Below, one piece after another: positions 38,130 to 48,990 of a stretch of 64,000 nt of DNA (position 1 is its first letter; each line of letters opens with the position of its first letter). Position numbers and translations under genes: made by a program. This stretch comes from Dromiciops gliroides. Lineage: Eukaryota; Chordata; Mammalia; Microbiotheria; Microbiotheriidae. The stretch covers positions 197,608,514 to 197,672,513 of the forward strand of contig NC_057861.1 in assembly GCF_019393635.1 (NCBI RefSeq), written 5' to 3'. Under the pieces are notes generated by a model. The model worked only from the letters and a program-made list of their open reading frames with translations, did not search any database and had not been told where the DNA came from.

Positions 38130-38215
38130 CACTGGAAGGAGAAGGAGAAAGAAGAGGGAGAAATAGAAGAGGAAGAAGAAGAGAGGAATGAGGAGGAAAA
38201 GGAGGAAGAATCAGC
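38130..38215. repeat. Polypurine (GGAAGAAGA)-type tract
   Basis: About 85 bases of A and G with few interruptions. Confidence 0.85.
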
Positions 38216-38277
38216 AGCATTGCCTAACTTGAGCTGGCTGGTTGGGTCTCCAGGGGCAGCTACTACTATGAACAGAT

Positions 38278-38436
38278 TGTTGTTAATTCTTCATTCTTGA
38301 AGAGGACAAATGACAGTATGAGGGTGATGACTTGTGAGTGAATTGGATTTAAGTGAGGGAGACCTGTGCAAAGTCATCAGCCTCAAGTCCAGGAGCAAGA
38401 CATAAGTCAAGACAACTGACAATGGCCAAGCCAGTA
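38278..38436 (-). mobile_element. RTE-tail repeat, antisense
   Basis: 'attcttgaagaggacaaatg', 'gtgagtgaattggatttaag' and 'gtgcaaagtcatcagcctca' match the antisense of the tail at 60720-60870. It is not linked to a recognisable SINE head here, so it may be a short RTE 3' end. Confidence 0.72.
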
Positions 38437-38490
38437 TTCTTATAATTTGGTAATAAATAGCTAATGGTTTCTGTTAAGAAAAAATGGGAT

Positions 38491-38660
38491 TGGGCAGCTA
38501 GGTAGCATGGTGGATAGAGCACCAACCCTGGATTCAGGAGGACCTGAGTTCAAATCTGGCCTCAGACACTTAACACTTACTAGCTGTGTGACCCTGGGCA
38601 AGTCATTTAACCCCAATTGCCTCACACCAACAAAAAAAAAGAAAAGAAAAAAGAAAAGAA
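38491..38660 (+). mobile_element. WSINE1-like CORE-SINE
   Basis: Full length with an (AAAAG)n tail. The flanks aagaaaaaatgggat (38476-38490) and aagaaaaaacgggat (about 38662-38676) are a near-identical target duplication. The head core is mutated to CTAGGTAGCATGG. Confidence 0.95.
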
Positions 38661-38679
38661 AAAGAAAAAACGGGATCAG

Positions 38680-38960
38680 GCTTGCATTAGAAAGGATACT
38701 AGTGAAGTGTTACGCTAGCAATTTGGGTGCAATTATTAAAGGTCTTCTCAAATAATTATGTTATCTGGCTTGGTCACTTCTCAGTCCTCAATTTTACAAA
38801 GAAACTAGGGTTATAGTCACATCTCCTGTTGTAGCTGTTCTGTCATTCATTACATTCTTGCTTACTTCCTCTTTCATGTCTGGTTCCACCTCAGCTGTTG
38901 TCAAGTTTATTAACAAATTAACTAAATAATTAATTTGGTTGCTTTACTATGTATATGACA
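38680..38960 (-). mobile_element. R4/Dong-like LINE relic, probable N-terminal region
   Basis: Homologous to 28150-28420 through 'attttacaaagaaactaggg', 'cattcattacattcttgctt' and adjacent sequence. No intact frame. Confidence 0.4.
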
Positions 38961-39167
38961 AGAAATTTTCCACATCTTTATTCTATCCAATTTCTCTTTA
39001 TGTGCTAATTATTTGATTCTCAGTTCCCTATAATATAGTTTTTCATCGATATTGAATTGTTTATTCTGTGCTTTGTGCTATTATGTCTCTTTATATTGTT
39101 TTAATATAATTTTGCCTTTAATATTTAGTTTTTTAAAGATATTAAGACTTTCATATCTATCAATCAG

Positions 39168-39169
39168 CC

Positions 39170-39253
<84 letters not shown>
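39168..39253. repeat. (CTAT)n microsatellite
   Basis: About 21 uninterrupted 4-bp units, a highly polymorphic type. No spacers, so it is not a CRISPR array. Confidence 0.98.
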
Positions 39254-39255
<2 letters not shown>

Positions 39256-39299
39256 TCCCAAATTCCATCATGTGTTTTTCTTCTGTTTCATTGACTTTA

Positions 39300-39456
39300 T
39301 TTCAACCACTTTTTTTGCGGGGGGGCAGAGCAATGAGGGTTAAGTGACTTGCCCAGGGTCACACAGCTAGTGTCAAGTGTCTGAAGTCGTATTTGAACTC
39401 AGGTCCTCCTGAATCTAAGGCCAGTACTTTATCTGTTGTGCCACCTAGCTGCCCCT
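39300..39456 (-). mobile_element. WSINE1-like CORE-SINE, antisense
   Basis: TGTTTCATTGACTTTA occurs at 39284-39299 and again, identical, at 39457-39472, a perfect 16-bp target duplication. The head is preserved as ctaggtggcaca on the minus strand. A G7 run interrupts the tail side. Confidence 0.96.
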
Positions 39457-39599
39457 TGTTTCATTGACTTTAAATTAGGAAATATGGTATCCAAACTTTC
39501 TACCACATATACTGCATAGATATGTTTTATTATATTACAGTCTAATTAAACAGGTCTTCAATACTTTTTAGAGTCACTTATAACATTTTAGTATTTAAT

Positions 39600-40480
39600 G
39601 TCTTTTCTAGGAATATTCCTATATATTCCCACCTTCTGTCCCATGGTCTTTTCCATGACAACCCTGTCAGAGCATACATCATTGTATACAGGCCTTAGAA
39701 TGATTGTGCATAATAAAAATTTTCTAGGAGAATAAATTCACTCATGATGGTTGTATGTGATACCATTTTTTTTTAGTTACTGTGTTTTGTTGTATTAATT
39801 GTATTCTTTTTATATCATCAATTGGATTCTAACTTGTCTATTAGATTCTTGCCATCAAATTCAAAAAGAGCTTTTGGAAATTCTTCTTAAGTATGCTAAT
39901 TTCTTTTTCAAAAGCATTCAAGACATTAACATTATTCTTTACCCATTTATTTCATTTTAGTGAGCACTTCTGGAGGTTGTAAGTGAAGATTTTCAGTGCC
40001 TTCTGCAGCTTTTTGCTCTTTGGCTTTTAGTAATAATTCAATGCCCACTCCTATTTCATCCAGTCTAGGGTTAGGAATGAAGTTATTTCTGACAATTGAT
40101 TTGCATTGATCTTCAGCATGTTACTGTGAAACATGAAGTTGAAGATTTCATTGACAAAATATAGTATGAAGTCCTCACCCATAATTGGAGAGATCTTTTT
40201 ACAATTTCATTAGGAGGTAGCAGTGGCACCAAACAAAAGCATTCACATGTTCAGTTCAATTCATACACTCTGGTGGTTTAACTTAAATTAGTGGTCAATC
40301 CCATCTTCACCAAACCATTTCTAGCAGGTATGTTATTTGTCTTTCTGATCTGTCATAATGTGTCTTAATGTATCAATTCACGAAGAAATGGTACTTGTTC
40401 TACTGTACTCCATTTCAAACTGATCGTAAGGATCGAAACTACTCAGTCTATTTCTTAGATTGCTAAGAATTACACAGATC
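39600..40480 (-). mobile_element. Unclassified LINE relic, antisense
   Basis: The first 250 bases are homologous to 42960-43190 ('tattcctatata', 'gagcatacatcattgta', 'gagaataaattcactc'), showing an interspersed repeat. It may be part of the R4-like or L1 element, but no motif decided this. Confidence 0.35.
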
Positions 40481-40489
40481 TGGCCAGGC

Positions 40490-40806
40490 TATTAATTCAA
40501 CAATCTTATCATTAGAGCCCACAAAGAGAGTTGCTATAAATATTCTAGAAGATATGGATTCTTTACTTTTTCCCTAATCATCTCTGGGAACAGACCTAGT
40601 AGAGGTATTGCTGGGTTAAACAGTATAGGCAGTTTACTAACTCTTTGGGCATAATTCCAGATTGCTCTCAAAAATGGTTTGATCAGTTCACAGTTCCACC
40701 AATAGTGAATCAGTGTCCCAATTTTTCTATATCCCCTCCACCATTTTCAGGATTTTTGCTACCTCTTTACAGTTACTATAATTGTCTCAGTGAAAATAGA
40801 GTCCCT
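40490..40806 (-). mobile_element. L1 3' region, antisense
   Basis: 'gcccacaaagagagttgcta', 'attccagattgctctcaaaa', 'gatcagttcacagttccacc' and 'tgtcccaatttttctatatc' are the reverse of the marsupial-type L1 ORF2/3' region. Ends at a SINE insertion. Confidence 0.72.
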
Positions 40807-40946
40807 TGGGGCAGCTAGATGGCACAGTGGTTAAAGCACTGGCCCTGAATTCAGGAGTACCCGAATTCAAATCCGGCCTCAGACACTTGACACTTACTAG
40901 CTGTGTGACCCTGGGCAAGTCACTTAACCCCCATTGCCTGCAAAAA
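40807..40946 (+). mobile_element. WSINE1-like CORE-SINE inserted in L1
   Basis: AAAATAGAGTCCCT is duplicated exactly at 40793-40806 and 40947-40960. The SINE is full length with head GGGCAGCTAGATGGCACAG. Confidence 0.96.
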
Positions 40947-41189
40947 AAAATAGAGTCCCTGTTATATATCACACTGGTTGGCATTCCCTTACTTGATAGT
41001 TGTTACTCCTCTCCCAACATGTGGACTCTGGGTTGGGCTTTGAGTGGAGTTATAATAATTCTCTTCTCCAATGATATTCTGATAGAAAGTCCCCAAGTAA
41101 GTTATTATCTTAATATTATATATTTAATGTTCACTAAACCATTATACATGTGGATAAAGTAACTGCTTTTTGTTGTTGAATAAAAGTAT

Positions 41190-41380
41190 TAAGACATAAG
41201 TTGCTCTAGGCTTACCAAAAACATCACTAGCACAACTCCAATAGCAGTTAAGATGATGGGGATGATATATACCTTTGTCACTTCCCACATGATTTTGATT
41301 TCTTTTGCTAAAGTTTTATATTTTGAAAAAAAAATTTCTGTACTCCTCAGAGATGATGAGTATTTAACATGTGGCATTTA
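41190..41380 (-). mobile_element. R4/Dong-like LINE C-terminus, third copy
   Basis: A minus-strand frame reads KYKTLAKEIKIMWEV followed by TKVYIIPIILTAIG. This is the clearest of three copies of this motif (also 26240-26330 and 28735-28875). The pattern KYxxLxxEIxxxWxxxxVxxxPxxxxAxG is that of the C-terminal end of R4-type LINEs as I know them. Confidence 0.58.
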
Positions 41381-41394
41381 TAGGCCATTGTTTT

Positions 41395-41590
41395 TAATGT
41401 CTCCTTATAACAGGCTTATGTTTAAATGTTATCATTACCATTTTCCAGATGAGGAAATGGTCTGAGAGAGATGAATTCACTTTCCCAAGGTCACTCGGCT
41501 AGTAAGTGTTTGGGATGGGATTTGATCTCGGGTATTCCTGATTCCAAATCTAGCACTCTATTTACTATACCATGATGCCTCTTAAGTGAC
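41395..41590 (-). mobile_element. MIR, antisense
   Basis: 'cattttccagatgaggaaat', 'caaggtcactcggctagtaa' and 'gatttgatctcgggtattcc' are MIR read in reverse. Confidence 0.85.
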
Positions 41591-41776
41591 ATCATTAATA
41601 ATATTGTGCTTAATATTTTGTGGATAAATGTTGTATCTAGGGGACTAAGGGCAACAGTTCAATCTGTGATAGTATTCAGTTCCTAGTATGGTTTATTGGT
41701 TATGTCCTCAAGGATATTTTGAGGTCTTTATTTAAAGAATTTCCCATTTCTTAGTCTATGAAAAATAATGAATTCT

Positions 41777-41932
41777 GGGGCAGCTGGATGGCGCAGTGGA
41801 TGGAACACCGGCCCTGGAGTCAGGAGTACCTGAGTTCAAATCCAGCCTCAGACACTTGACACTTACTAGCTGTGTGACCCTGGGCAAGTCACTTAACCCC
41901 AATTGCCTCACTAAAAAAAAAAAAAAAAAAAA
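41777..41932 (+). mobile_element. WSINE1-like CORE-SINE
   Basis: Full length with an A20 tail and head CTGGATGGCGCAG. The flanking duplication is unclear (gaattct versus gaatgcct). Confidence 0.93.
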
Positions 41933-42024
41933 GAATGCCTGGTATATTATAGAATTCTAGACCCTGGGTCATTTTTCTCTAGGTAATGGGTTGGTACTAA
42001 GTTTTCTACACTGTAGAGATACAC

Positions 42025-42115
42025 TGCATAGTTGTTGCTATTGTTCAGTTGTGTCTGACTCTTTGCAAGTCTGTATGGGGTTTTCTTGGCAAATCCTCCT
42101 GATTGACAAGGGAGT
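42025..42115 (-). mobile_element. Mar-1/RTE (Bov-B-like) tail fragment, antisense
   Basis: 'ttgttcagttgtgtctgact' and 'tatggggttttcttggcaaa' are the reverse of the tail that Mar-1 SINEs share with RTE LINEs. Confidence 0.78.
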
Positions 42116-43319
42116 TTTCATCTTTCAGTAGCTACCTTAGGGTGGTAGACTCTGTGTTTATTAACAGTACATAGCGTTTAGTAAAGAGAGCTTCTAAATC
42201 TGTTATGGTCATCCATTTCACAATTCCAAAAGTTTACCTTGATTGGTATTGTGTTGATTTCTTTAAGTGTCATCTCATTGATTTCTAGATGTTCACAAGG
42301 GTCTTGATATGTTGTAGCCACAGTGTACTTTTTGGTTGCCTAATGTGGAGAAGACAAAAATATTTTTAAAATATGTTATACTTCCCCTAAATCTATAATA
42401 TTTTTAGTCTGTTGGTAACTTACCCTCTTTCAAATATCTTGGAAAATCAATGCTTTAATGCTTTCAAAATGATGTTTATTCCAGCATGGTTTCTTCTGTT
42501 TGAATTTGATCTGGTCTTTTTACTATTTTTGCCTTCATTTTCTCAAGTGCTACTTCCACTTGTTCAGATAGTATGTTGGGGATTGAGGTGTTAGAATCTA
42601 AATACGATGGTTTCATTATAATTGATGATGAAAACAGTTTGTTATAGAAGTGCTGATAGACATTTTCATTTCTTTGTTATTTCTATTTCAGTTTCATTTT
42701 CATTTTAGGGTATTTTGGTTTAATTGGGACGAACACCAATTCTTTTCCAGATTCAATATTTTTTCAAATTTGTGAGCTATTTTTATTGATCCCTTTTTTG
42801 TTTTTAAATCACCATATCTGAATATAACCTTCTCACTCTTCCCTCCTCCTCCCTATTGAGTCATCTCTTCTAAGAAAGATTAAAAGAGAAAAATTGTCCC
42901 CTGTCTTTTTACAGGGCTTTAACAGACTCATCAAATCACTTCTAAAATTATATGGTAAGTAATCCCTTTTCTTATGAATATTCCTATATACTTCCATCCT
43001 CTTTCCTAGGGTATTTTCTATGATGACACTGCTATAGCATACATTGTTGTGTGTAGGTCCTGAAAATATTGTGCACAGTAAAATATTGTGGGAGAATGAA
43101 TTCACTCCTGGTGGTTTTATCTAGCACTTTTTTCTTACTGTGTTTTGTCATATTAGTTAGATTCTTGTTATATGAGTTGGATTCTAACTTGGAAAATCAT
43201 TCAACATATCAACCATTTCTGGCAGTATGTACAGTATTCCACACCCATAGTTCCCTGCCTCTATAAAGAAGCAAGGGAGATTTATTTTGTCAGCTCTTTT
43301 CCAAGTCTAAACTTGGTCT

Positions 43320-44485
43320 TCAAAATGATATCCTTTTCAGTGTAATTTTTTTCTTTTGGTTTGCATCATCATAATCACTACATATAAAGTTCATATGTCT
43401 TCCTATACTGGTTTAAATTGTTCATATTCACCATATGTTACGTTGTAGCAATATTCTATTACATCTATGTACCACAACTGCTCAAACCGTTACCCAATTG
43501 ATAGGTGCTACTTTATTTCTCACTTTTACTATCACAGACTTACTAAGGGGAAAGTTTTTGGTGTTTATGGGAACTTGTTTCTTTCTGAGGTATTTGCATA
43601 GCATTAGTTTCTATTTGTTGAAGGATATCAATAACTATTTTTTTTTAAAAAGCAGAATTTCAAATTGCTTTTTCAAAATTGTTGGTTCACTTCATAGCTC
43701 CACCAACAGTGAAGTTCCATTTTCCCATGGTTCTTCCAACATTTATTATTTCTATCTCTTGTCATAGTTGATAATTTGCTGGGTGTGAGGTGAAACCTCA
43801 CAGTTGTTTTCTATTTATTCTATTATAATTTTATTATTAATGACATAGAAATGCTTCATATGGTTGCTAATAGCTTGAATTAAAAAAAATAACTGCTCAT
43901 GTCTTTTGAGCACTTCTACTTTGTGAGATGACTCTTTTATATTATTATATTAAGTCTATATACATCTTGATATCAGATTCTTTTTAAAGATAATTAATGC
44001 ATCTCTGTTGATAGTCTCTTATTATCCTAGCTGAATAAATTTTATTTATAAAATCCATTGCATTCATGCAATCACAGTTAATTATTTATCGTCTGTAATC
44101 AGCTTTATTCCTTTATTTCTTCAGAATTCTTCTATTAGCCAGTTGGAAAAGGTACTTGTTCACATAATTTTTTATGAAGTGAACTTTTATACTAATGTAT
44201 TAATTTTGAGTTTATCATGGTATTCATGGCATAAGGTGCTGGTCTAAATATATATTCTACCAATCTCCTTTCTAATTTTCTTAGCAGTTTTTATCAAACA
44301 AGGAGTTCTCTACAAAGTAATTTATATAATATTTATTGAATATTGGTTTATTGAATACAGTTATTTCTGATTTTTAGTTATATATATGTTCTATTTATCC
44401 ATACTTCAATTTTTTAAAGAGTATCAAATAATTTTGATGATAATTATTTCATAATATATTTTTAAGCTGAAAGGAATGTTTATTC
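43320..44485 (-). mobile_element. L1 3' region and ORF2 end, antisense (part 1)
   Basis: In order: 'attctattacatctatgtac', 'acccaattgataggtgctac', 'ttggttcacttcatagctcc', 'gctgggtgtgaggtgaaacc', then 'agcagtttttatcaaacaag'. This is the order of L1 3' UTR into ORF2 read in reverse. It is interrupted at 44486 and resumes near 44965. Confidence 0.7.
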
Positions 44486-44964
44486 TATTTTTTAAAATCA
44501 AATTTTATTTTTTATTTTATTTTTTATGAACAGAAAGCAATTTTCTTTCCCACTTCTCTACCCTTTTTGGAAAAAACAAAAACAATTTTTTGCAACAAAT
44601 ATTCATAGGCAGCATAAATCCCCTTATTGGTCTTGTTAGAAAAACATGCATCTCAGGGCAGCTAGGTGGCACAGTGGATAGAGCACCGGCCCTGAAGTCA
44701 GGAGTACCTGAGTTCAAATCCGGGCTCAGACACTTAACACTTACTAGCTGTGTGACCCTGGGCAAGTCACTTAACCCCAATTGTCTCACTAAAAAAAAAA
44801 AAAAGAAAGAAAAACATGCATCTCATTCTACATGCTGAATCCATCATTTCTCTGTAAAGATGTACGTAGCATGCATTATCATTAGTTCTTTGGACTCATG
44901 GATAGTCATGATGTTTATTGGAGTTCTTATAGCTATGCATTCTAACTTTGAAAATTATTTTCCT
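44486..44964 (-). mobile_element. Second L1 3' end nested in the first
   Basis: A T-rich start, 'tctttcccacttctctaccc', 'tttgcaacaaatattcatag' and 'tctcattctacatgctgaat' form an L1 3' UTR start that breaks the ORF2 order of the surrounding L1. It is homologous to 59825-60280. A SINE sits in it. Confidence 0.6.
44656..44807 (+). mobile_element. WSINE1-like CORE-SINE in nested L1
   Basis: AGAAAAACATGCATCTCA is duplicated exactly (18 bp) at 44638-44655 and 44808-44825. Full length, head CTAGGTGGCACAG. The exact duplication makes it one of the youngest insertions here. Confidence 0.97.
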
Positions 44965-45640
44965 TGAGATTCTAAAGTCTTTTTTTCCTGTGGAAGAATT
45001 TTGTTAATTTATATAGCTCTATAAAATCTCTTATTAATTTTATTTATATAAATTTAGTATCATATATTAATTATCTCAGTTAGTATAATCATTTTTACTG
45101 TATTGGCATGGCCCAAACATGCACAATGAATATCTCTGAAATAATTTTTCCTTCGTTATTTAAAAAAATGATTTGGAATTGTTTTTATGTGTTGTATATT
45201 TTAAATGTATAATAAGTTTTGAGAATATACAAGTAAATAAATTCCCATATATCATGCATTTTGTAGTTATTTTGAATGGGATTTTTCTATAATTTTAGTT
45301 TAGATTTTCCTGTTGCTATAAAGTAATGTTAAGGATTTGTGTTGATTTGTTGTGTATACTGCTACTTTATTAGGGATATAAATTGTTTCAGTTTCCTTTC
45401 TGAAAGAAACTTTACTGAGGTTTTTTTCTGAGTTCCTGAGGTTTTCTAAATAAAGCGTCATGCTGACAGTAAATATATTTTTTCTCATCTCTGCCAGTGT
45501 TTATGCTTTAAAAATTTTCCAAAGTCATTCTTCTTTCACTATTCTTCCATTTTTTGAGGCATTGCTGCTTACAATCTTCAACCATAGTCTTCTATATCAA
45601 TTTGATAATGGATTTATATTCTAAACTAGTATGGACTTTA
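44965..45640 (-). mobile_element. L1 ORF2 region, antisense (part 2)
   Basis: 'ttaatttatatagctctata', 'tgtgtatactgctactttat' and 'tgaggttttctaaataaagc' continue the reversed ORF2 order, followed by 'catcatatcatctgc'-like decay. Heavily diverged and AT-rich. Confidence 0.55.
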
Positions 45641-46109
45641 GTTGCCACATCCCTCTGTTAGTCAAGAAGATGAGTGTTTGGTGCTTAAGGTATTTGACCT
45701 CTTTTGGCCTCACTGATAAATTTGTTGTTTTATATTGGTCAAACTTCTATAGAAATTAGGAATAATTTCACCAACTTCTTTTTATGCCTTTTATCCATGT
45801 ACTCTTTTTCAGTATCAATAACTTGTGTGAACAGGTCAGTTGGAGTGGTTGTAACTTTTCATCTTTATCCTTTTTCCTGATTTGGTGTTACTTTAACCTT
45901 TATGACTACTGGAACTAAATAACAGTTTAGGAGATGCTATCTCATAAAGCCATACAAAGAAAAGTCACAGAAATAACTTCCATGTAGTAAATGCTTTGGG
46001 TTTATAGGAGTAAGATCATTGTGGATTGGGGTTGTAGAGGAAGGTTTTGTGGAGAAAGTAGAAAAGGAATTGTGCTTTTTTTATCAATTAATCAGCAAAT
46101 TAATTAACA

Positions 46110-46480
46110 AGAATTAACTGCCTGGTATTTCTCAGGTGCTGTGGTAAACACTGGAGATACAAAGACAGAAATGAAAAAGTCTCTGCCCTCAGTAGACTTA
46201 TATTCATTCAATCTGAGAAAGTAACATGCCCACAAACATGCACAGAGAATATATAGAAAATAAGTAATGTGGCACTGAGAGATCTGGAGCAACCTCATCT
46301 AGAAAGTGACATATGAACTGAATCTGGAAGGAAATAAAGGATTCTAAGAGTTATTAGGAAGGTGTGCATCTAAGGCATGTGGGTGGGGGAAAGCCAGTGC
46401 AAAGATATGGAGAGAAGAGATGAAGTACATGTAGGAAGGACTGGGAATTGCTAGATAAGATGGAGGAAGAATGGCATACT
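46110..46480 (+). mobile_element. L2-type LINE relic
   Basis: 'caggtgctgtggtaaacact', 'gtctctgccctcagtagact', 'gccagtgcaaagatatggag' and 'gaaggactgggaattgctag' follow the order of an ancient mammalian LINE2-like 3' region. Not coding. Confidence 0.6.
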
Positions 46481-46559
46481 AGTGGGCCAAGTGGGGTGTA
46501 TACCATGAGAATAGGCTTAGAGTTTGGAATGAATATAAAGGAGAGAGCAGATTAGTATT

Positions 46560-46820
46560 CTAGAACATTAAGATTTCTTCTACTTGATGACAGAACTAGG
46601 AGCAGTGGATGAAATTGTGGAGAGGCAGACCTTGACAAAAGGAAAAATTGTCCAATAATGAGAGCAGTTCAAAAGTGGAATGGTCTGTTTTAGGGTTGGG
46701 CTTTCCCTTCAGTATTTTCAAGTGTATAATCATATTTTGGGGATGTCGTTGAAAGATTCAGGAAGAGGTTGCTCTAGTGTCCTCTGAAGTCCTTCATAAT
46801 TTAGACATTCTGTGATTTTT
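46560..46820 (+). mobile_element. CR1/L3-type LINE 3' end
   Basis: 'gatgacagaactaggagcag', 'gttcaaaagtggaatggtct', 'gtcctctgaagtccttcata' and 'tagacattctgtgatttttt'. Third CR1/L3 3' end in the window, all on the plus strand. Confidence 0.78.
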
Positions 46821-47344
46821 TTTTTTGTGAGATGGTTTGCCCTGAGTAGACAATAATGCTAAAAACCAAAAGTTAGGAAAAATCAAGATGCCTTTTTTTC
46901 TATCCAAGTTCATGGTCTCCTGAAAACTATGAAACAAAGAAACAAACCCCTGGGAACCCATAAATTCCAGGTTTAAAATCCTTACTATCCAGTGAAGTGA
47001 GAAGGCTTATGGTAGGGAAGGGACATGAAGCAAACTGATGAGAAGAAAAACTTTGAAGTTCTGTATAGATGTTTTGTGTAGAAGAGACCAAAAGCTTTTT
47101 TTTTTTTTTATGAATCTGCATTCTCCTAGACATTTTTGTAATACTTCTCAAAGACAACCCAAGCCTTCTATATATTCTCTCTTGCCTGGGCTTCCAAGTC
47201 AGTGCACTTACCTGTTGCCCTTCCAACATGATTTGATAAGTATTTTCCATCATTGTTTTTTTCCCCTCTCCCTCATGAGAAGCATTCTCTAAGATGGTAT
47301 TCATGGCCCTCTTCTACCTTGTCACATTAATGTCATATAATGGA

Positions 47345-47525
47345 ACAGGAATTGGCCCTGGGGTCAGAGTCCCTGGGTTCCATTTCCACTTCTCATGTCT
47401 ACTATGTGTGTAACTTTGGTCAATTCATTCAACCTACCTGGGGGTCAGTTTTCTCTTCTGTTAAAGAGGCAGGTTAGATTAGATACCATCTAAGGTCCCT
47501 TCTATCTCTAGATCTATGACAACCC
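47345..47525 (+). mobile_element. MIR, plus strand
   Basis: 'tggggtcagagtccctgggt', 'gtgtaactttggtcaattca' and 'tctaaggtcccttctatctc'. Confidence 0.85.
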
Positions 47526-47539
47526 TATGATCTTGTCCA

Positions 47540-47685
47540 CTCTCATGGCTATTATATCTACATTAAAATGAACTTGAAATTTGTATTTTCAGTCTTGACC
47601 TCTCTCCAAACTTAAATTTTAATCTGAGTGCTGGACATATCCTTGATCCATAATGTTACCTCAAATTTGATATGTCAAAAACCCA
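47540..47685 (+). mobile_element. L2 LINE fragment
   Basis: 'cttgacctctctccaaactt', 'ctgagtgctggacatatcct' and 'acctcaaatttgatatgtca' match the L2 segment that also appears at 52250-52310. Confidence 0.65.
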
Positions 47686-47689
47686 AATT

Positions 47690-47898
47690 AGGAAGCTAAG
47701 GGGCACACTGGATAGAATGCTGGACCAGGAGTTAAGAAGACTTGAGTTAAAATCCGACCTCAGAGATACTAGCTGTGTTACCCTAGACAATTCACTTAAT
47801 CTTTGTCTCAGTTTTGTCAATTGTAAAATAAGAATAACAAGGACACTTATTTCCCAGGATTATTGTGAAGATTAAATGTAATAATATCTGTAAAGTGC
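47690..47898 (+). mobile_element. MIR/THER1, 5' part, split by an LTR insertion
   Basis: 'ggatagaatgctggaccagg', 'cagagatactagctgtgtta' and 'tgtgaagattaaatgtaata' in MIR order. It breaks off at 'taaagtgct' and continues at 48929 ('gtgctaagcatgatag'). Confidence 0.88.
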
Positions 47899-48928
47899 TG
47901 TAATGGAATTTATTAATTTGATCATTGACAATGCTATGCTAAGGTTTAGTAAAAATCCAGCAATTCAAACAATTAAAGAAGAGAATCCAGCTTTCCAGAC
48001 CAGAGTCCAGAATCCAGTTTTCCAGATCAGAGTCCAGAGTCCAGAGCCCAGTTTTTCCAGACCAGAATCCAGCTTCCTCCTGATGATATCTTACCACTTC
48101 AAGAAGACAAGAGAACTCAGAGACTTTATATGAACAGTTTTGTTTTGTTAGTTTTTGTTATCTCCTTCTATTATTATATACCATCTATAACATGTACTCT
48201 CTGCAGAGGTCCTCCCTCTGCAAGACCAATGTCAAAGCATTGCGTTCATGAGGGACTGCCCCTCTGAACAAAACTTTTCTCTCTTCCTTTTTCTATATTG
48301 ATATGAACATATTATTAGATAGAATAGGATATTATTTTTGGCTATTTCATTGAGCAAACTCATTCGTTTTTCAAATGAAGCAAAGTGGGGAATGTGGTAA
48401 AAAACAGAAGTTTTAGCTGAATCATTTGAGAGTTGAGCGCATGCTACTGAAGCGGCTTTTGAAGGACTGCCCTTTTGGGGAGGAGACCACAATGAACGGT
48501 GGTGCGCCTGCTGCTGCTCGGAGAGTGTGGCCAAGCACACTGTACTTCTGGGATGCCAACTTAAAACTGAGAGTGGGAACGGAAGTTTGCTCTCTGTCGT
48601 GCACACTCTGGCTTCTGAGCTTAGTGGTGACGGCGCACGCTTTGGTGATCGACTCTGGTTCTTGGCCCGGCAGGCAGTTTGGGATTCGGTGAGTTTTATA
48701 ATAGAATATAGACTAAGCTTAGATATAAGATTTTTCATTTTGCATTTCTACTTTCTTATTTCCCTAATCGGTATCACCTGTTTGTTGTCTAATTAATTCC
48801 CAAACAATAAAAGCTAATTCCTCACTGATTAAAGCTCAGAGGCTTCTTTTTCTTATTGGTCAGGGAGATATATAAGGGAAAAGTTAAAGGGGGAGTTAAT
48901 GCTCCTATATCCAATTTTAAATCTCACA
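47899..48928 (+). mobile_element. LTR-retrovirus fossil (about 1.03 kb) in the MIR
   Basis: The insert starts TGTAATGG, ends AATCTCACA, and GTGC flanks both ends (47895-47898, 48929-48932), a 4-bp target duplication with TG...CA ends. A polyadenylation signal is at 48806-48811. The 536 bp from 48393 (TGTGGTAAAA) to the end recur in the element at 49650-50276. A purine run AAGTGGGGAA precedes 48393, so the first 494 bp may be 3' internal sequence, or the whole may be one long solo LTR. It is a broken fossil with no coding capacity. Confidence 0.75.
47975..48075 (+). repeat. Short tandem GAATCCAG-CTTTCCAGAC repeats inside the LTR fossil
   Basis: About three and a half degenerate units of roughly 27 bp, each carrying 'tttccagaccagagtcc' or a variant. 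Confidence 0.75.
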
Positions 48929-48990
48929 GTGCTAAGCATGATAGTAGTTGTTTAATAAGTTTATTTTCCTATTTGTTCTTACATGCTGCT
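48929..48990 (+). mobile_element. MIR/THER1, 3' part after the LTR insertion
   Basis: 'agtgctaagcatgatagtag' and 'tgtttaataagtttattttc' complete the MIR tail of 47690-47898. Confidence 0.8.

Noticed and set aside
39168-39253. Regular short repeats that could suggest a CRISPR array
   Set aside because: A pure 4-bp microsatellite without spacers, in a mammalian context.
48232-48738. 168-codon minus-strand frame, the longest in the window
   Set aside because: It lies within the LTR fossil, antisense to it, with low-complexity Ser/Arg composition and no known domain.
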